From contig CP159373.1 of assembly GCA_032595685.2 (NCBI GenBank), positions 4,813,821 to 4,877,820 of the forward strand: 64,000 nt of DNA, given 5' to 3'. Under the pieces are notes generated by a model. That model was given only the letters and a program-made list of their open reading frames with translations, was not told the origin of the DNA and did not search any database. Each line of letters opens with the position of its first letter. Position 1 is the first letter of the stretch. Below, piece by piece: positions 51,935 to 61,728 of the stretch. The DNA is from Candidatus Electrothrix aestuarii. Its GTDB lineage: Bacteria > Desulfobacterota > Desulfobulbia > Desulfobulbales > Desulfobulbaceae. The translations under genes and the position numbers were made by a program.

Positions 51935-52615
51935 ATGCAACAACCGATGCAACAGCACAAACCCTCATACCCTTATAGATTCATTTATAGATTCGTTGGC
52001 CAATTCCTCTTTACCGCTCTTTTGCTGGCGAGCAGTCAGATCGCCCAGGCCATGGTCTCGGAATATGCCGAGTTCTACATCCCCTACCAGCGCCTCCAGA
52101 GCGAAGAGATCTGCCTGCAAAAGCAAATTATGGAGGCGGAGTTCGGCATCCCCCTGGCCTCCATGATGACCGGCATCTTTTCGCCCACCAAGACCCTGCA
52201 CCAGCGCCTGGGCGGGGAAAACGAGTGGAGGAATATCAACCTACTCGCTGACAGCACAGCCGGGATTCCCTGGGATCTCACCTTTGATCGCTATAACGAG
52301 AACGGCATCTATGATTACTCCTTTACCCTGGATATGGGGCCGCTGACAGCAGAGTTGGGTGATGCAGCGGAGGCACGGCAGAAGGTTGTGGACAGGGCCA
52401 AGCTGGCCATCATCGCCATTATCAAGACGGCAGAGTCCATGCACCGGGCAGGGCATTTCCGGGTCTGGGTGCATTTCAAGAACCTGCCCTCCCAGGACGG
52501 ACTGACGGGCTCCACAGTCTATTCCGGCAAGACAGATTGGCCGGGCTGGCCCTACACCTCGTCCAGTCCCTTGTATCAGGCCTACGTGAAGGAGATGATT
52601 GGCAATGGGTGTTGA
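51935..52615 (+). CDS. Exported protein of unknown function
   Basis: The 226-residue protein has an N-terminal basic start and signal peptide (FIYRFVGQFLFTALLLASSQ, cleavage after AQA). The mature part opens VSEYAEFYIPYQRLQSEEIC and continues with segments such as NINLLADSTAGIPWDLTFDR and FRVWVHFKNLPSQDGLTGST. The ribosome site AGGAGG is strong. I know no family. It is the third gene of the cluster with the phospholipase-like protein. Confidence 0.75.
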   Translation: MQQPMQQHKPSYPYRFIYRFVGQFLFTALLLASSQIAQAMVSEYAEFYIPYQRLQSEEICLQKQIMEAEFGIPLASMMTGIFSPTKTLHQRLGGENEWRNINLLADSTAGIPWDLTFDRYNENGIYDYSFTLDMGPLTAELGDAAEARQKVVDRAKLAIIAIIKTAESMHRAGHFRVWVHFKNLPSQDGLTGSTVYSGKTDWPGWPYTSSSPLYQAYVKEMIGNGC

Positions 52616-53010
52616 AACAGGGAGTGAAGGGTCTTGCAGGCATGGCATCAACATGTCCGACAGCCTATGAAACAGATTTTCATCGAGCGAGGGATTTCAA
52701 TTCCTTCGCCCGATGGTCTCTTTGTGCAGGGGCGGTTCGCGAAGCACCCGTACAGGTTGCGGGAATGTGCAGATTGCGGGTATGCTGGAATGTTGCATAG
52801 GTACAGCGCGTTGTGCGCCGACGGGTCAGGGAAAATAGAGAAAAGGAGGAACGGAACGAGTACTGGCTGCGCAATAAGGCAAAGCGGGGATAACACCCCG
52901 AGTATGACGCCAGCCCGCCTTCTCTTCTCCCCAGACTTGACAGACCGCACCCTGGAGAATACACTCTAACTATACAATTTGGATACTAAACCGTTTGGAG
53001 AAGATACCTT
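52616..53010. other. Intergenic region, 395 bp, with repeat-like sequence
   Basis: GCAGGGGCGGTTCGCGAAGC near 52725-52745 and GCGCGTTGTGCGCCGACGGG near 52807-52827 look like common palindromic intergenic repeats. Open frames of about 90-110 codons run through it, but their codons follow the repeats, so I do not call a gene. The end (52966-53010) holds the start region of the next operon. Confidence 0.45.
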
Positions 53011-53319
53011 ATGTTTAACCTGCAACTGCAAGTCGATCCCAAAACAGAGCAACGCCTGAAGGCTATTCTGGCGCATATAAAAAACGAGGAGACCTTTGCA
53101 CAGAATATCATCGCCTATCAGGTCGCCGAGCTGCAAAAAAGCCTGCTCAACATCCGGCTTGATTTAAAAAGCTTTGAGAAAAAATACGCTCAGTCAAGCG
53201 AAGACTTCTACCAACTATACGAGCAAGGACAGACAGAGGACAGCGAAGATATGATGCTCTGGGCGGGCCTTTACGAGATGCTGCGGAACAATGAAGAAAG
53301 GTTGCGAGAACTCGCATGA
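53011..53319 (+). CDS. Putative antitoxin partner of the DUF6516/TumE-like protein
   Basis: The 102-residue protein opens MFNLQLQVDPKTEQRLKAIL and is mostly helical and acidic (KSFEKKYAQSSEDFYQLYEQ). It overlaps the next gene by 4 bp, the usual TA arrangement. I do not recognise an HTH in it, unlike typical TumA, so the antitoxin role is inferred from position. Confidence 0.6.
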   Translation: MFNLQLQVDPKTEQRLKAILAHIKNEETFAQNIIAYQVAELQKSLLNIRLDLKSFEKKYAQSSEDFYQLYEQGQTEDSEDMMLWAGLYEMLRNNEERLRELA

Positions 53320-53702
53320 TTGATTCTTACTTCCGGGACCTTGAGCAAACCCTTCAGGAATTTCGGAACATCTGTAGTTCAGTCCTCAAAAAGAAGCAAT
53401 ATAACGACAAACAGGGATATATCAGTGGCTCTGTCCACTTCGACTCCGGGCACCGCCTTGAGTTTATGGAGCTCAAAGATATCGATCAATCAGCAAAGAT
53501 AAAATACCGCTATCAATTTATGGATCAGCAGAATGCCTGCCTCTTCCGATACGACAATGCACCGCACCATCCAGAGATAACGACCCATCCTCACCATAAA
53601 CATGATGGAGAAAAAATCATAGGAAGTTGCGAACCAACCTTATTTGACGTCCTGCTTGAAATAGCCGGGTATGAACGAGGGAATGAGGAATCTCTCCGTT
53701 AA
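53316..53702 (+). CDS. DUF6516 (TumE-like) family protein
   Basis: The 128-residue protein fits DUF6516: a start region MIDSYFRDLEQTLQEFRNIC, QGYISGSVHFDSGHRLEFME, IKYRYQFMDQQNACLFRYDN and the His-rich APHHPEITTHPHHKHDGEK. Some family members are reported as toxins (TumE), others are uncharacterised. It is coupled to the preceding small gene by a 4-bp overlap. Confidence 0.78.
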   Translation: MIDSYFRDLEQTLQEFRNICSSVLKKKQYNDKQGYISGSVHFDSGHRLEFMELKDIDQSAKIKYRYQFMDQQNACLFRYDNAPHHPEITTHPHHKHDGEKIIGSCEPTLFDVLLEIAGYERGNEESLR

Positions 53703-53717
53703 TCCCCCCGAGCACAC

Positions 53718-53948
53718 CTACTCCACCTCCCTGGAAGTCCCTTCCCTCCGCAACCTCCGCCAGCGGAACAACAACCCAAAGCAGCTCAGGAGCAGCCCGC
53801 CCGCAATAACCACGTAGCGGGCAAACACCACATCAATCTTGACCAGGGCAATCAGCACCAACAACACCCCCATCCCAATCAGCAACCAGTCCGTGGCCAC
53901 GGCAAAGGCATGGCTGATCTTGCGCCCCAGCTCCTGAAAAAAGCCCAT
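53718..53948 (-). CDS. Small two-span membrane protein
   Basis: The 76-residue protein has two membrane helices (ATDWLLIGMGVLLVLIALV and FARYVVIAGGLLLSCFGLLF) between a short start and a basic tail (RWRRLRREGTSREVE). The function is unknown. Its start is coupled to the end of the next small frame by TGATG. Confidence 0.55.
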   Translation of the reverse strand: MGFFQELGRKISHAFAVATDWLLIGMGVLLVLIALVKIDVVFARYVVIAGGLLLSCFGLLFRWRRLRREGTSREVE

Positions 53949-54091
53949 CAGGTTCTCTCCACCGTATAGAGCAGATCCCCGCCCTGCGCCTCAACGCTGA
54001 TGACACGCCCATCATTAAAGGTAATGACCCGGTCCATCCGTTCGGCGATGTGCTTTTCAATAAGAAAGCTGAACTGTTCCCCGGCACTCAT
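53948..54091 (-). CDS. Small frame resembling the C-terminus of an ABC ATPase
   Basis: A 47-codon frame encodes MSAGEQFSFLIEKHIAERMD, RVITFNDGRVISVEAQGGDL and ends LYTVERT. The stretch AERMDRVITFNDGRV resembles the last strand of LolD/MacB-type ABC ATPases (ADRVIxLxDGRV). The stop overlaps the ATG of the small membrane gene (TGATG). It may be a gene remnant or a small coupled gene; no clear ribosome site is seen. Confidence 0.45.
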   Translation of the reverse strand: MSAGEQFSFLIEKHIAERMDRVITFNDGRVISVEAQGGDLLYTVERT

Positions 54092-54244
54092 CTGTTGCAG
54101 ACGTAACCTTACGTCCTTATAGCCCCGTCAACAATCGCCGCGATAGTCCAGCAAACCGTTTTGTGCGTTTCCAAGTTCTCTCATTGAGTTAAGCTCATTC
54201 ATAATCAGGGTATTGCCTGGTTAACACCAAGCAAGAACATATGG

Positions 54245-56113
54245 TTATTTAAAGAAGCGATTATGCCAGATAGCGATATTGATCAAGGCCCAGAGGATAT
54301 GGTTATGATTCTGCTTCAGGGCGCAATGTTCGTCGATCAACCGATTAACATAGGCTACATCCATATTCTCCCGGATCACAGGCGCATCGTTAAGCAGCTC
54401 AACCATGTATTTCTTCAGATCTCCGCGCAGGAGATGCTTGACTGGCAGGCTGTAGCCCTGTTTGCCACGATGAACGATTTTCTCCGGCAGCAGACCTTCT
54501 AAAGCAGCCCGGAAGATGTACTTGGTGGTCATGCCTTTGAGTTTCCAGTCGCCGGGCAGGGAGGCCATGAATTCCACCAGCACATGATCCAGCAGGGGGA
54601 CCCGGATTTCCAGAGAGCTGGCCATAGACATCCGATCCACCTTCATCAGCACAGAGTCGGTCATCATAAAACGCATATCCAGATAGATCTCCCGATTAAC
54701 CTGATCGGCCCCGGCAGCACAGCGAGCATTATACTCCCGCAGCTGGCGGAAGGGGTCCATCTGAATCTGCTGACGAAAGCCGCCCTGTAACAGGTTCTCT
54801 TCCAGGACCGAATTCATGAAATACTGCCAGCGCAGATGCTGACCTGCCGGATCCAGGTTCGCTCCCTCAACAAAGCGCTTGAGCATATTAATGGCTCCCT
54901 TCTTCTGGGGCTGATCCGGCAGCATAGCCGTCATGCGTCCAACGACTTGCTTACGCAAAGGAGCAGGCAGGATGCTGAACCAGGTACTCATCCGGCTGGC
55001 CTTGAAGCGGTCATAACCCGCAAAGCTCTCGTCCGCACCTTCGCCGGAAAGGCAGACAGTGACATGCTCCCGCGCCTGTTTACAGAGGAGATACAGGGGC
55101 ACGGTGGAAAGATCAGTCATGGGCTCATCCAGATGCCAGAGGGTCTTTTCCACGTACTCGGGCTTCAGGGTATCCAGAACCAGGACCTGATGATCGGTCT
55201 GGCAATGATCAGCCACGATCTGGGCATAGTCCAACTCACTAAAGGATTTATCCTCATAACCGATGGTGAAGGTCTTAAACGAGCCCGTCAGATGCTTACG
55301 CATCAGGGCCACCAGACAGCTGGAGTCCAGTCCGCCAGAGAGAAAGACTCCCAGCGGCACATCACTAACCAGATGACTGGACACAGCGTAATCCAGATGC
55401 TCGCGCATCTTTTCCACGGCCTCGTCAAAGGTGAGCTTGTTCTCGCCCGGGCTGACATTAAGATCCCAGTACTGCTCCTGATGAATGGCCCCGTTTTCAA
55501 AGACCAGCAAGTGCCCGGCAGGTAATTTGTGAATACCCGCGAACATGGTCTGGGGCGCAGGCACAAACTCAAAGCCAAGATAATCGTACATTGCCTGGTA
55601 ATTAATACGACGCTCAACCTGGGAATCTTCTAAGATGGCCTTTATCTCAGAGGCAAAAAGGAGGCGGCCATTCTTATAGGTATAATAGAGGGGCTTGATG
55701 CCGATACGGTCACGGGCCAGGAGCAAACGCTTTCGGGGCATATCATAAAGCCCAAAGGCAAACATCCCACGGAGGCGATCAATAACCTTGACACCCCATT
55801 CCTCATAACCATGAATGATGACCTCTGTATCAGACTTACTCTGGAAGACATGTCCCTTCTCTAACAGCTCCTTGCGCAGTTCCTGAAAATTATAGATCTC
55901 ACCGTTAAAGACCAGGGCAATGCTTTCGTCCTCGTTGAACATAGGCTGGCGCCCATTTTCACTGAGGTCAATAATCGAGAGCCGCCGAAAGCCCAGGCTC
56001 ATCTCATCTGAGCAGAAATGGCCCTGCTGATCCGGCCCCCGATGTTCCAGGGTGTCGGTCATAGCCCGAATCAAGGCCTCATCATTCCAGTTAAACCCAC
56101 TTATCCCGCACAT
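54245..56113 (-). CDS. asnB: Asparagine synthetase, glutamine-hydrolysing
   Basis: The 622-residue enzyme makes Asn from Asp, ATP and Gln. It has an N-terminal class II amidotransferase with nucleophile Cys2 (MCGISGFNWN; HRGPDQQG; RLSIIDLSENGRQP) and a C-terminal ATP-pyrophosphatase-type synthetase (VFLSGGLDSSCLVALM; CLSGEGADESFAGYDRFKAS). The size fits bacterial AsnB. Similar genes often sit in surface-polysaccharide loci, but no such genes are around here. The 153 bp on its 3' side (54092-54244) hold nothing obvious. Confidence 0.94.
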   Translation of the reverse strand: MCGISGFNWNDEALIRAMTDTLEHRGPDQQGHFCSDEMSLGFRRLSIIDLSENGRQPMFNEDESIALVFNGEIYNFQELRKELLEKGHVFQSKSDTEVIIHGYEEWGVKVIDRLRGMFAFGLYDMPRKRLLLARDRIGIKPLYYTYKNGRLLFASEIKAILEDSQVERRINYQAMYDYLGFEFVPAPQTMFAGIHKLPAGHLLVFENGAIHQEQYWDLNVSPGENKLTFDEAVEKMREHLDYAVSSHLVSDVPLGVFLSGGLDSSCLVALMRKHLTGSFKTFTIGYEDKSFSELDYAQIVADHCQTDHQVLVLDTLKPEYVEKTLWHLDEPMTDLSTVPLYLLCKQAREHVTVCLSGEGADESFAGYDRFKASRMSTWFSILPAPLRKQVVGRMTAMLPDQPQKKGAINMLKRFVEGANLDPAGQHLRWQYFMNSVLEENLLQGGFRQQIQMDPFRQLREYNARCAAGADQVNREIYLDMRFMMTDSVLMKVDRMSMASSLEIRVPLLDHVLVEFMASLPGDWKLKGMTTKYIFRAALEGLLPEKIVHRGKQGYSLPVKHLLRGDLKKYMVELLNDAPVIRENMDVAYVNRLIDEHCALKQNHNHILWALINIAIWHNRFFK

Positions 56114-56646
56114 AATTTATATCGAGTTATAATGTATGAAGTTCACGAATGCCTTCTTTATCCTACTTAAAAATCTAACAAGAAATATTTACCCATTATG
56201 CGAACCTTCGTAGGGGCAAACCCCTGTGTTTGCCCTTGGTTATCGGGCAGACACAGGGGTCTGCCCCTACAGATATATCGAAAACGGGAAACTTATTTTT
56301 TGAAAAATCCCCAACAGGATACAGCGGCTGATTATCCGAGGTAACAATATTCTTTAAAAATACCCTCTCACGGTACGGCATTTTTTATTATTATGCAATC
56401 AGATGTAATGGCGTCTTTGTACAGAACAGGCTGTTTTCCATAAACCATTATTCACCTTTGCCCCTCTGTTGCAACGGAGAATACTTGCCAGAAAACGGAA
56501 AATTTTATTGACGAGAAAGATAAAAGCATGACATACTCATACGGTTCATTTTGTCAATTATTTGAAAAACCGAAAAAACACCATTCACAGGGCACGTCTC
56601 ACGCGCAAGCGCTCCTCAAAACAACGTAAAAAAAAAGCTCGATACA
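56114..56646. other. Intergenic region, 533 bp, with a palindromic repeat
   Basis: Apart from the large hairpin at 56210-56270 the region is AT-rich and shows no gene. It lies between asnB (minus) and the hybrid kinase (plus) and holds both promoters. Confidence 0.5.
56210..56270. repeat. Large palindromic intergenic repeat
   Basis: Two 26-bp arms, from GTAGGGGCA to TGCCC and from GGGCA to TGCCCCTAC, match at 24 of 26 positions around TTGGTTATC. This type of GTAGGGGC hairpin is a common interspersed repeat in several bacterial lineages. No transposase is present. Confidence 0.8.
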
Positions 56647-59600
56647 ATGCATAAAAAGCGAATCGCCCTACTGCTGAAACGCATCGCCCCCCCCACTCTT
56701 CTCCTCATCATAGGAGCCTTTTTCTTCAGCGATCTCACTGAAAAAAACAAAATAAACCAAATTGTTAATCAAAACACCTTTTATATCGGTCAAGGGGTGG
56801 GCACGCTCTCCTATAGCCTAAAACAGGTAACCCGTGACCTTTTGTATCTTGCCGGACAAAATAGTCTGATTGAGCAAGTAACAAATCCCACCCAGGAAAA
56901 TCTGAAACAGCTCTCGGAAAACTTTATTAATTTCTCAAAAATCAAGGGACATTACGATCAGATTCGTTGGATAGACGCGAACGGAATGGAGCGAGTACGT
57001 GTTGATTACGCCCCTGATGGCCCTAAGGTAATCCCTGGACATTTCTTACAAAACAAAGAGGATCGCTATTATGTCACGGAAACATTAAAACTCCCCCTGG
57101 GAGAAATCTATATTTCCCCTCTTGATCTCAACATGGAACGTGGTCAGGTAGAATACCCCTTTAAACCGACCATTCGTCTCGCCACCCCCTTGGCTGACCC
57201 CGCAGGAGAACAGCATGGCCTCCTGATCATCAACTATGCGGCCAAGAGCATGCTGGATAATTTCCACGCCACGACCTTCCCCATCAAAGAACAGATATCC
57301 ATATTGAACAATGAAGGATATTGGATCGTAAGCCCTAACTCATCTGATGAATGGGCTTTCATGTTCAACCTCAATAATATACGTCTGGAAACTCGTTTTC
57401 CGAAGATCTGGCAAAAGATAGCCAAGACAGACAAGGACACCTTACTCAATGAAGATGGTCTATGGCTGTGGAGTACCGTCCGTCCTTTAATCCCGACAAA
57501 TGAATTAGTACCAGGACTCCACTCACGACTTCATACCACCAACGATTATCTCTGGAAGGTCGTCTCTCATGTAGACAGAGAAAAACTCTCTGATATCATC
57601 ATTACTCTTCGTAAGAAAACCATCGGCGTTGCTGTTCTCATCTTCCTTGCCATCTGCTATGTCTCCTGTAAATTAGCTCAGATAGAGGAAAAGCTCTTAC
57701 TGACGAATGAGGCCCTTGAACAGGAGGTCCGTGAACGTACGGCCCTGCTCAATGACAAGCTCACAGACCTTCAAGAAGTCAACACAGAACTCGGTTCTAC
57801 CCAGGCCCGTTCAACAGCTATTATTAATGCCCTCTCCCGAGTTGGAGAAGGCCTGATTATTATTGATAGCGATCATAAGGTTCGCTATATGAATCAGGTC
57901 ATGATTGACTGGTTCGGCGATATGACAGGCAAGGACTCTGGATTTCTCACCGATAACCAGCAGACCCCCTGGGATTGCGTTCATGTTAAGCATGCTATAA
58001 ATCAGGAAAAATCTGTTTGCTTTCTGCCCTCCTCCGGGGCGGAACGAATTTTTGAAATTACCTCAACAAAATTCACCGAAAACGACGCAGCCCCGGCCAT
58101 CCTTCAAGTGATTCATGATATCACTGATCGGAAAAAGCAGGAAATGCTCTTGCATGAAAACCAGGAAAAATACCGCAGACTCGTTGAAAATATAGGAGAA
58201 AAGTTTGTTGTCTTCAGCCAGGACCCAGATAAAGAAATCTGGACCTATGTCAGCGAGAGTGTCTTCTCAGTCTTCGGCTGTAGACGGAAAGATATTCAAG
58301 GCAAGATCCCCTGGAGCGAAGTGATCGACTGGCTCCCGGATTCCCTGGAGCAACGGCGTCTCCACCTTTCCAGAATCCGCGAAGGGAAAACCGATTTTAT
58401 CCAACACGACATGCAGTTTCGCCATCCCGATGGCGAGCTCCGCACGGTTAGGGTTTCATCACTTCCTGTGCATAATGAAGCTGGAAAACTCTTAGCCATA
58501 AACGGCATCCTGGAAGACACCACCGAGTATGAGTATATTACTGAGAAATTATCAGAAGCCCAGCAACGGGCCGAGGCCGCTAATGCGGCAAAGTCGGAAT
58601 TTCTTGCTAATATGAGCCATGAAATTCGCACCCCGATGAATGCCATTCTCGGCATGTCCAGCCTGGCCCTGGAAACAGACCTGGACTCGGAACAAAAAAA
58701 CTACATAGAAAAGGTCTACAGTTCTGCGGAGTCTCTCCTGGGGATAATTAATGATATCCTTGATTTCTCTAAAATTGAGGCGGGAAAACTGGAAATCGAG
58801 ACTGTGGCCTTCAGACTGGATAAGGTCTTTGAAAAATTCAACAACATAATCGAGCTCAAGGCCCTGGAAAAAGGGCTGAAGCTGGAGATTGATATTGATC
58901 CCAACGTACCGAAAAAAATTAAAGGTGACCCGCTCCGCCTAGGCCAGATTCTGATCAATCTGGGGAATAACGCAGTAAAATTTACCAGCAGAGGTAAAGT
59001 TACCATACTCGTTGAACGCTTACATCAACGAGAAGACATAGATGACATTGTTTTGCTGGAATTCTGTGTTGCTGATACCGGTATCGGCATGACGCCGCAA
59101 CAACAGAGCAAGCTTTTCAAATCCTTTAGCCAGGCAGATAGCTCTACAACTCGTAAATTCGGAGGAACCGGGCTCGGGCTCTCCATCAGTAAAAAACTGG
59201 TGGAAATGATGGGGGGAACGATCTGGTTTGAAAGTGAGGCAGGACAAGGCTCCCGCTTTTACTTTACCCTCCCTCTGGTTATCTGCTCAGAAGAAGATGC
59301 AGGGGGATGCAGAAAAAAGAAAGAAAGAAAAACTGAGGAATGCTTTACCAAGCTGGACGGCGCTAAGGTCTTACTTGTCGAAGATAATGAACTAAACCAG
59401 GAACTGGCCAAGCTCCTGCTTGCACGCAAGGGTATTAAAGTCACAGTGGCCAGTAACGGCGCAGAGGCCCTGGAGACCTTACAGTCCTCATGTTTCGACT
59501 GTGTCCTGATGGATATACAGATGCCGGTCATGGACGGTTATGCCGCCTGCCGGGAAATCCGAAAAAATCCCCAGTTTGAGACGCTCCCCATCATCGCCCT

Positions 59601-59739
59601 GACAGCCAACGTTATGTCCACTGATCAGGAGAAAAGTAAGGAAGCAGGTATGAACGAACATATCGGTAAGCCCTTTAATGAACAAGAGATGTTTAGCGTC
59701 ATGTCCCGATATATCGACACAGGAAACAAGCAGGGATAA
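56647..59739 (+). CDS. Hybrid sensor histidine kinase with dCache, two PAS and a receiver
   Basis: The 1030-residue protein has an N-terminal membrane helix ([18 protein letters not shown]), a periplasmic dCache-like domain of about 280 residues ([43 protein letters not shown]), a second helix near 325-345, two PAS domains (about 385-495 and 510-635), HisKA with phospho-His near 657 ([20 protein letters not shown]), HATPase ([33 protein letters not shown]) and a receiver ([47 protein letters not shown]). It should pass phosphate to a downstream partner not encoded here. All key motifs are intact. Confidence 0.93.
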   Translation: MHKKRIALLLKRIAPPTLLLIIGAFFFSDLTEKNKINQIVNQNTFYIGQGVGTLSYSLKQVTRDLLYLAGQNSLIEQVTNPTQENLKQLSENFINFSKIKGHYDQIRWIDANGMERVRVDYAPDGPKVIPGHFLQNKEDRYYVTETLKLPLGEIYISPLDLNMERGQVEYPFKPTIRLATPLADPAGEQHGLLIINYAAKSMLDNFHATTFPIKEQISILNNEGYWIVSPNSSDEWAFMFNLNNIRLETRFPKIWQKIAKTDKDTLLNEDGLWLWSTVRPLIPTNELVPGLHSRLHTTNDYLWKVVSHVDREKLSDIIITLRKKTIGVAVLIFLAICYVSCKLAQIEEKLLLTNEALEQEVRERTALLNDKLTDLQEVNTELGSTQARSTAIINALSRVGEGLIIIDSDHKVRYMNQVMIDWFGDMTGKDSGFLTDNQQTPWDCVHVKHAINQEKSVCFLPSSGAERIFEITSTKFTENDAAPAILQVIHDITDRKKQEMLLHENQEKYRRLVENIGEKFVVFSQDPDKEIWTYVSESVFSVFGCRRKDIQGKIPWSEVIDWLPDSLEQRRLHLSRIREGKTDFIQHDMQFRHPDGELRTVRVSSLPVHNEAGKLLAINGILEDTTEYEYITEKLSEAQQRAEAANAAKSEFLANMSHEIRTPMNAILGMSSLALETDLDSEQKNYIEKVYSSAESLLGIINDILDFSKIEAGKLEIETVAFRLDKVFEKFNNIIELKALEKGLKLEIDIDPNVPKKIKGDPLRLGQILINLGNNAVKFTSRGKVTILVERLHQREDIDDIVLLEFCVADTGIGMTPQQQSKLFKSFSQADSSTTRKFGGTGLGLSISKKLVEMMGGTIWFESEAGQGSRFYFTLPLVICSEEDAGGCRKKKERKTEECFTKLDGAKVLLVEDNELNQELAKLLLARKGIKVTVASNGAEALETLQSSCFDCVLMDIQMPVMDGYAACREIRKNPQFETLPIIALTANVMSTDQEKSKEAGMNEHIGKPFNEQEMFSVMSRYIDTGNKQG

Positions 59740-59776
59740 AAAAACCGCACCATTATCGTACAGATCTTCCCTGCCC

Positions 59777-61030
59777 ATGAATATCCTTGTTGAACAGCCC
59801 TGTCCCCAATGCGGCGGTTCTGTTACCCTCTCAGCCGATGACCACCTGCTCACCTGTCCCTATTGCAAGGTGAAAAGTGTTCTTCAGGCCACCGGGTCCT
59901 TCCGCTATGCCCTGCCCAACCGGGTAGTATCGCACAAACAGGATCAAATTCTTTACGCCCCTTATATCCGCTTTAAGGGGAATATCTTTACAGTCACTGA
60001 ATCAGGTATTTCCTACCAGGTGCTGGATACCACCCAGGACGGCTGCTCCAAATTGGGTTTACCTCCCTCCCTCGGTCTTCGCCCCCAGGCCATGAAGTTG
60101 GCTCGCATCCATCAGGAAACCAAAGGCCGTTTTCTTCCTCTGACGGTGAACCTGCAAAAGGTTCTGGAGAAAGCAGCCCGAATCCATTCCATGTCGCAAA
60201 AGGAAGAAAATCTCCTCTACCACCGTGCCTACATCGGGGAAACCCTCAGCTACATATATCTGCCTCTCCTGCCCCGTGAAGACGGCGTCTTTGACGCAGT
60301 CCTGGGAGAGCCACTGCCCCATACCCAGACTTCAGCTGTACAGACCCTGCACAGCACTCCATTCCAACTCAATTGGCAGACGCAATTTCTCGCCACCCTT
60401 TGCCCTCGTTGCGGCTGGAATCTGGACGGAGAAGGTGATTGTCTGGTGCTAACCTGCTCAAACTGTAATACCGCCTGGAGATTAAGTAAAAAAGGCCTGG
60501 TACTCACCCCCAGCACCATGTTTCCCGGTCCTGCCGACACAGCACTCTATCTGCCTTTTTGGCGAATTGCTGTCGAGCTATCTGCCGTGGAAATCAAAAG
60601 TTTTGCCGATTTTATCCGCCTGACTAATCAGCCCCTGGTTCCCCGCAAGGCCTGGGAGCAGCAGGTCATGCAATTCTGGATCCCCGCTTTTAAGTTGCGC
60701 CCGAAGATCTTCCTGCGCACCGCGAAACAGGCAACCATCAGTCAATGGCGACTGACGCAAGACCAACAGGAAAAGGAGATGCAAGTACTGGCTAATATGT
60801 ATCCGGTCACGCTTCCCCTCAGCGAGGCCAAACAATCCTTAAAACTGATTCTGGCAGACTCTGCGACCAACAAACGAAAGGTGTATCCGCAGCTCCCCTC
60901 TATCCAGACCAAGGTCCTCGCGACCTCTCTGGTCTTCCTCCCCTTTAAGGACCGTCACCATGACTGGGTGCAGACACCAGGGGGGACCGTGATTGCTAAG
61001 TCTGTGCTCCATTTTGGCAGGACACTCTAA
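59777..61030 (+). CDS. Zinc-ribbon protein of unknown function
   Basis: The protein (417 residues from the ATG at 59777) has an N-terminal zinc ribbon (PCPQCGGSVTLSADDHLLTC, PYCKVKSVL) and a second one near 210 (LCPRCGWNLDGEGDCLVLTC, SNCNTAW). Each is followed by a long alpha/beta region (YAPYIRFKGNIFTV, LYLPFWRIAVELSAVEIKSF). It has no membrane segment. I know no family. It starts 37 bp after the hybrid kinase and probably shares its transcript. Confidence 0.7.
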   Translation: MNILVEQPCPQCGGSVTLSADDHLLTCPYCKVKSVLQATGSFRYALPNRVVSHKQDQILYAPYIRFKGNIFTVTESGISYQVLDTTQDGCSKLGLPPSLGLRPQAMKLARIHQETKGRFLPLTVNLQKVLEKAARIHSMSQKEENLLYHRAYIGETLSYIYLPLLPREDGVFDAVLGEPLPHTQTSAVQTLHSTPFQLNWQTQFLATLCPRCGWNLDGEGDCLVLTCSNCNTAWRLSKKGLVLTPSTMFPGPADTALYLPFWRIAVELSAVEIKSFADFIRLTNQPLVPRKAWEQQVMQFWIPAFKLRPKIFLRTAKQATISQWRLTQDQQEKEMQVLANMYPVTLPLSEAKQSLKLILADSATNKRKVYPQLPSIQTKVLATSLVFLPFKDRHHDWVQTPGGTVIAKSVLHFGRTL

Positions 61031-61137
61031 CGCCCCTGTCTGCCCTTGGGAGAGACCACAAGACATGCACGTAAGTTAGTTGGTCCCACTCACTGTTTTT
61101 ACATAAATGTTTAAAAACAAAAAAAGACAAACTGACC

Positions 61138-61689
61138 ATGCAGAACACGAGAGAAAACGATAAAAAATTTATGCGGCATGCTTTGGACCAAGCACGCTTG
61201 GCTCTGGAAGAAGGAGAGTTTCCTGTAGGCTGTGCAATAGTACAGGGAGACACCATCTTGCAAAGCGGTCGCCGCCGGAACAGCGAAGGCGCTGAAAGTA
61301 ATGAAATTGACCATGCGGAAATGGTGACGCTGCGCGCTCTGCTTGCTGAGCAATCAGGACTTGACTATCAAGGCATAACCGTCTATTCAACTATGGAACC
61401 CTGCCTGATGTGTTATACGACCTTACTCCTTTCCGGGGTGCGTCGTTTTGTCTGGGCCTACGAGGATGTGATGGGCGGAGGAACCAACCTGCCTCTCCAA
61501 CATCTGCCCCCCCTGTACCGGGATATGCAGGTAGAGCTGGTTTCAGATGTTCTTCGCCAGGAAAGCCTGAGCCTGTTCGCTCAGTTTTTTCAAAACTACA
61601 CCTATTGGCAGGACAGTCTGATCGCCGAGTATACCCTTACGCAATACCAACAACTCATAGAGGGAACAGATCGTAACCCGCAGACCTGA
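61138..61689 (+). CDS. Nucleoside/tRNA deaminase-family protein
   Basis: The 183-residue protein has the cytidine/deoxycytidylate deaminase fold: MRHALDQARLALEEGEFPVG at the start, HAEM with the zinc ligand and catalytic Glu (DHAEMVTLRALL) and PCLMC (STMEPCLMCYTTLLLSGVRR). The order resembles TadA and guanine deaminases, but the segment after PCxxC (WAYEDVMGGGTNLPLQHLPP) differs from TadA. Substrate unknown. Confidence 0.82.
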   Translation: MQNTRENDKKFMRHALDQARLALEEGEFPVGCAIVQGDTILQSGRRRNSEGAESNEIDHAEMVTLRALLAEQSGLDYQGITVYSTMEPCLMCYTTLLLSGVRRFVWAYEDVMGGGTNLPLQHLPPLYRDMQVELVSDVLRQESLSLFAQFFQNYTYWQDSLIAEYTLTQYQQLIEGTDRNPQT

Positions 61690-61728
61690 CGCTGAGCCCT
61701 TTGCAGTCTACCCAACAGCGAGATACTG

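Noticed and set aside
52634..52969. 111-codon plus-strand gene
   Set aside because: It starts near the end of the preceding gene, runs through repeat-like GGGGCGGTTCGCGAA sequence and matches nothing known.
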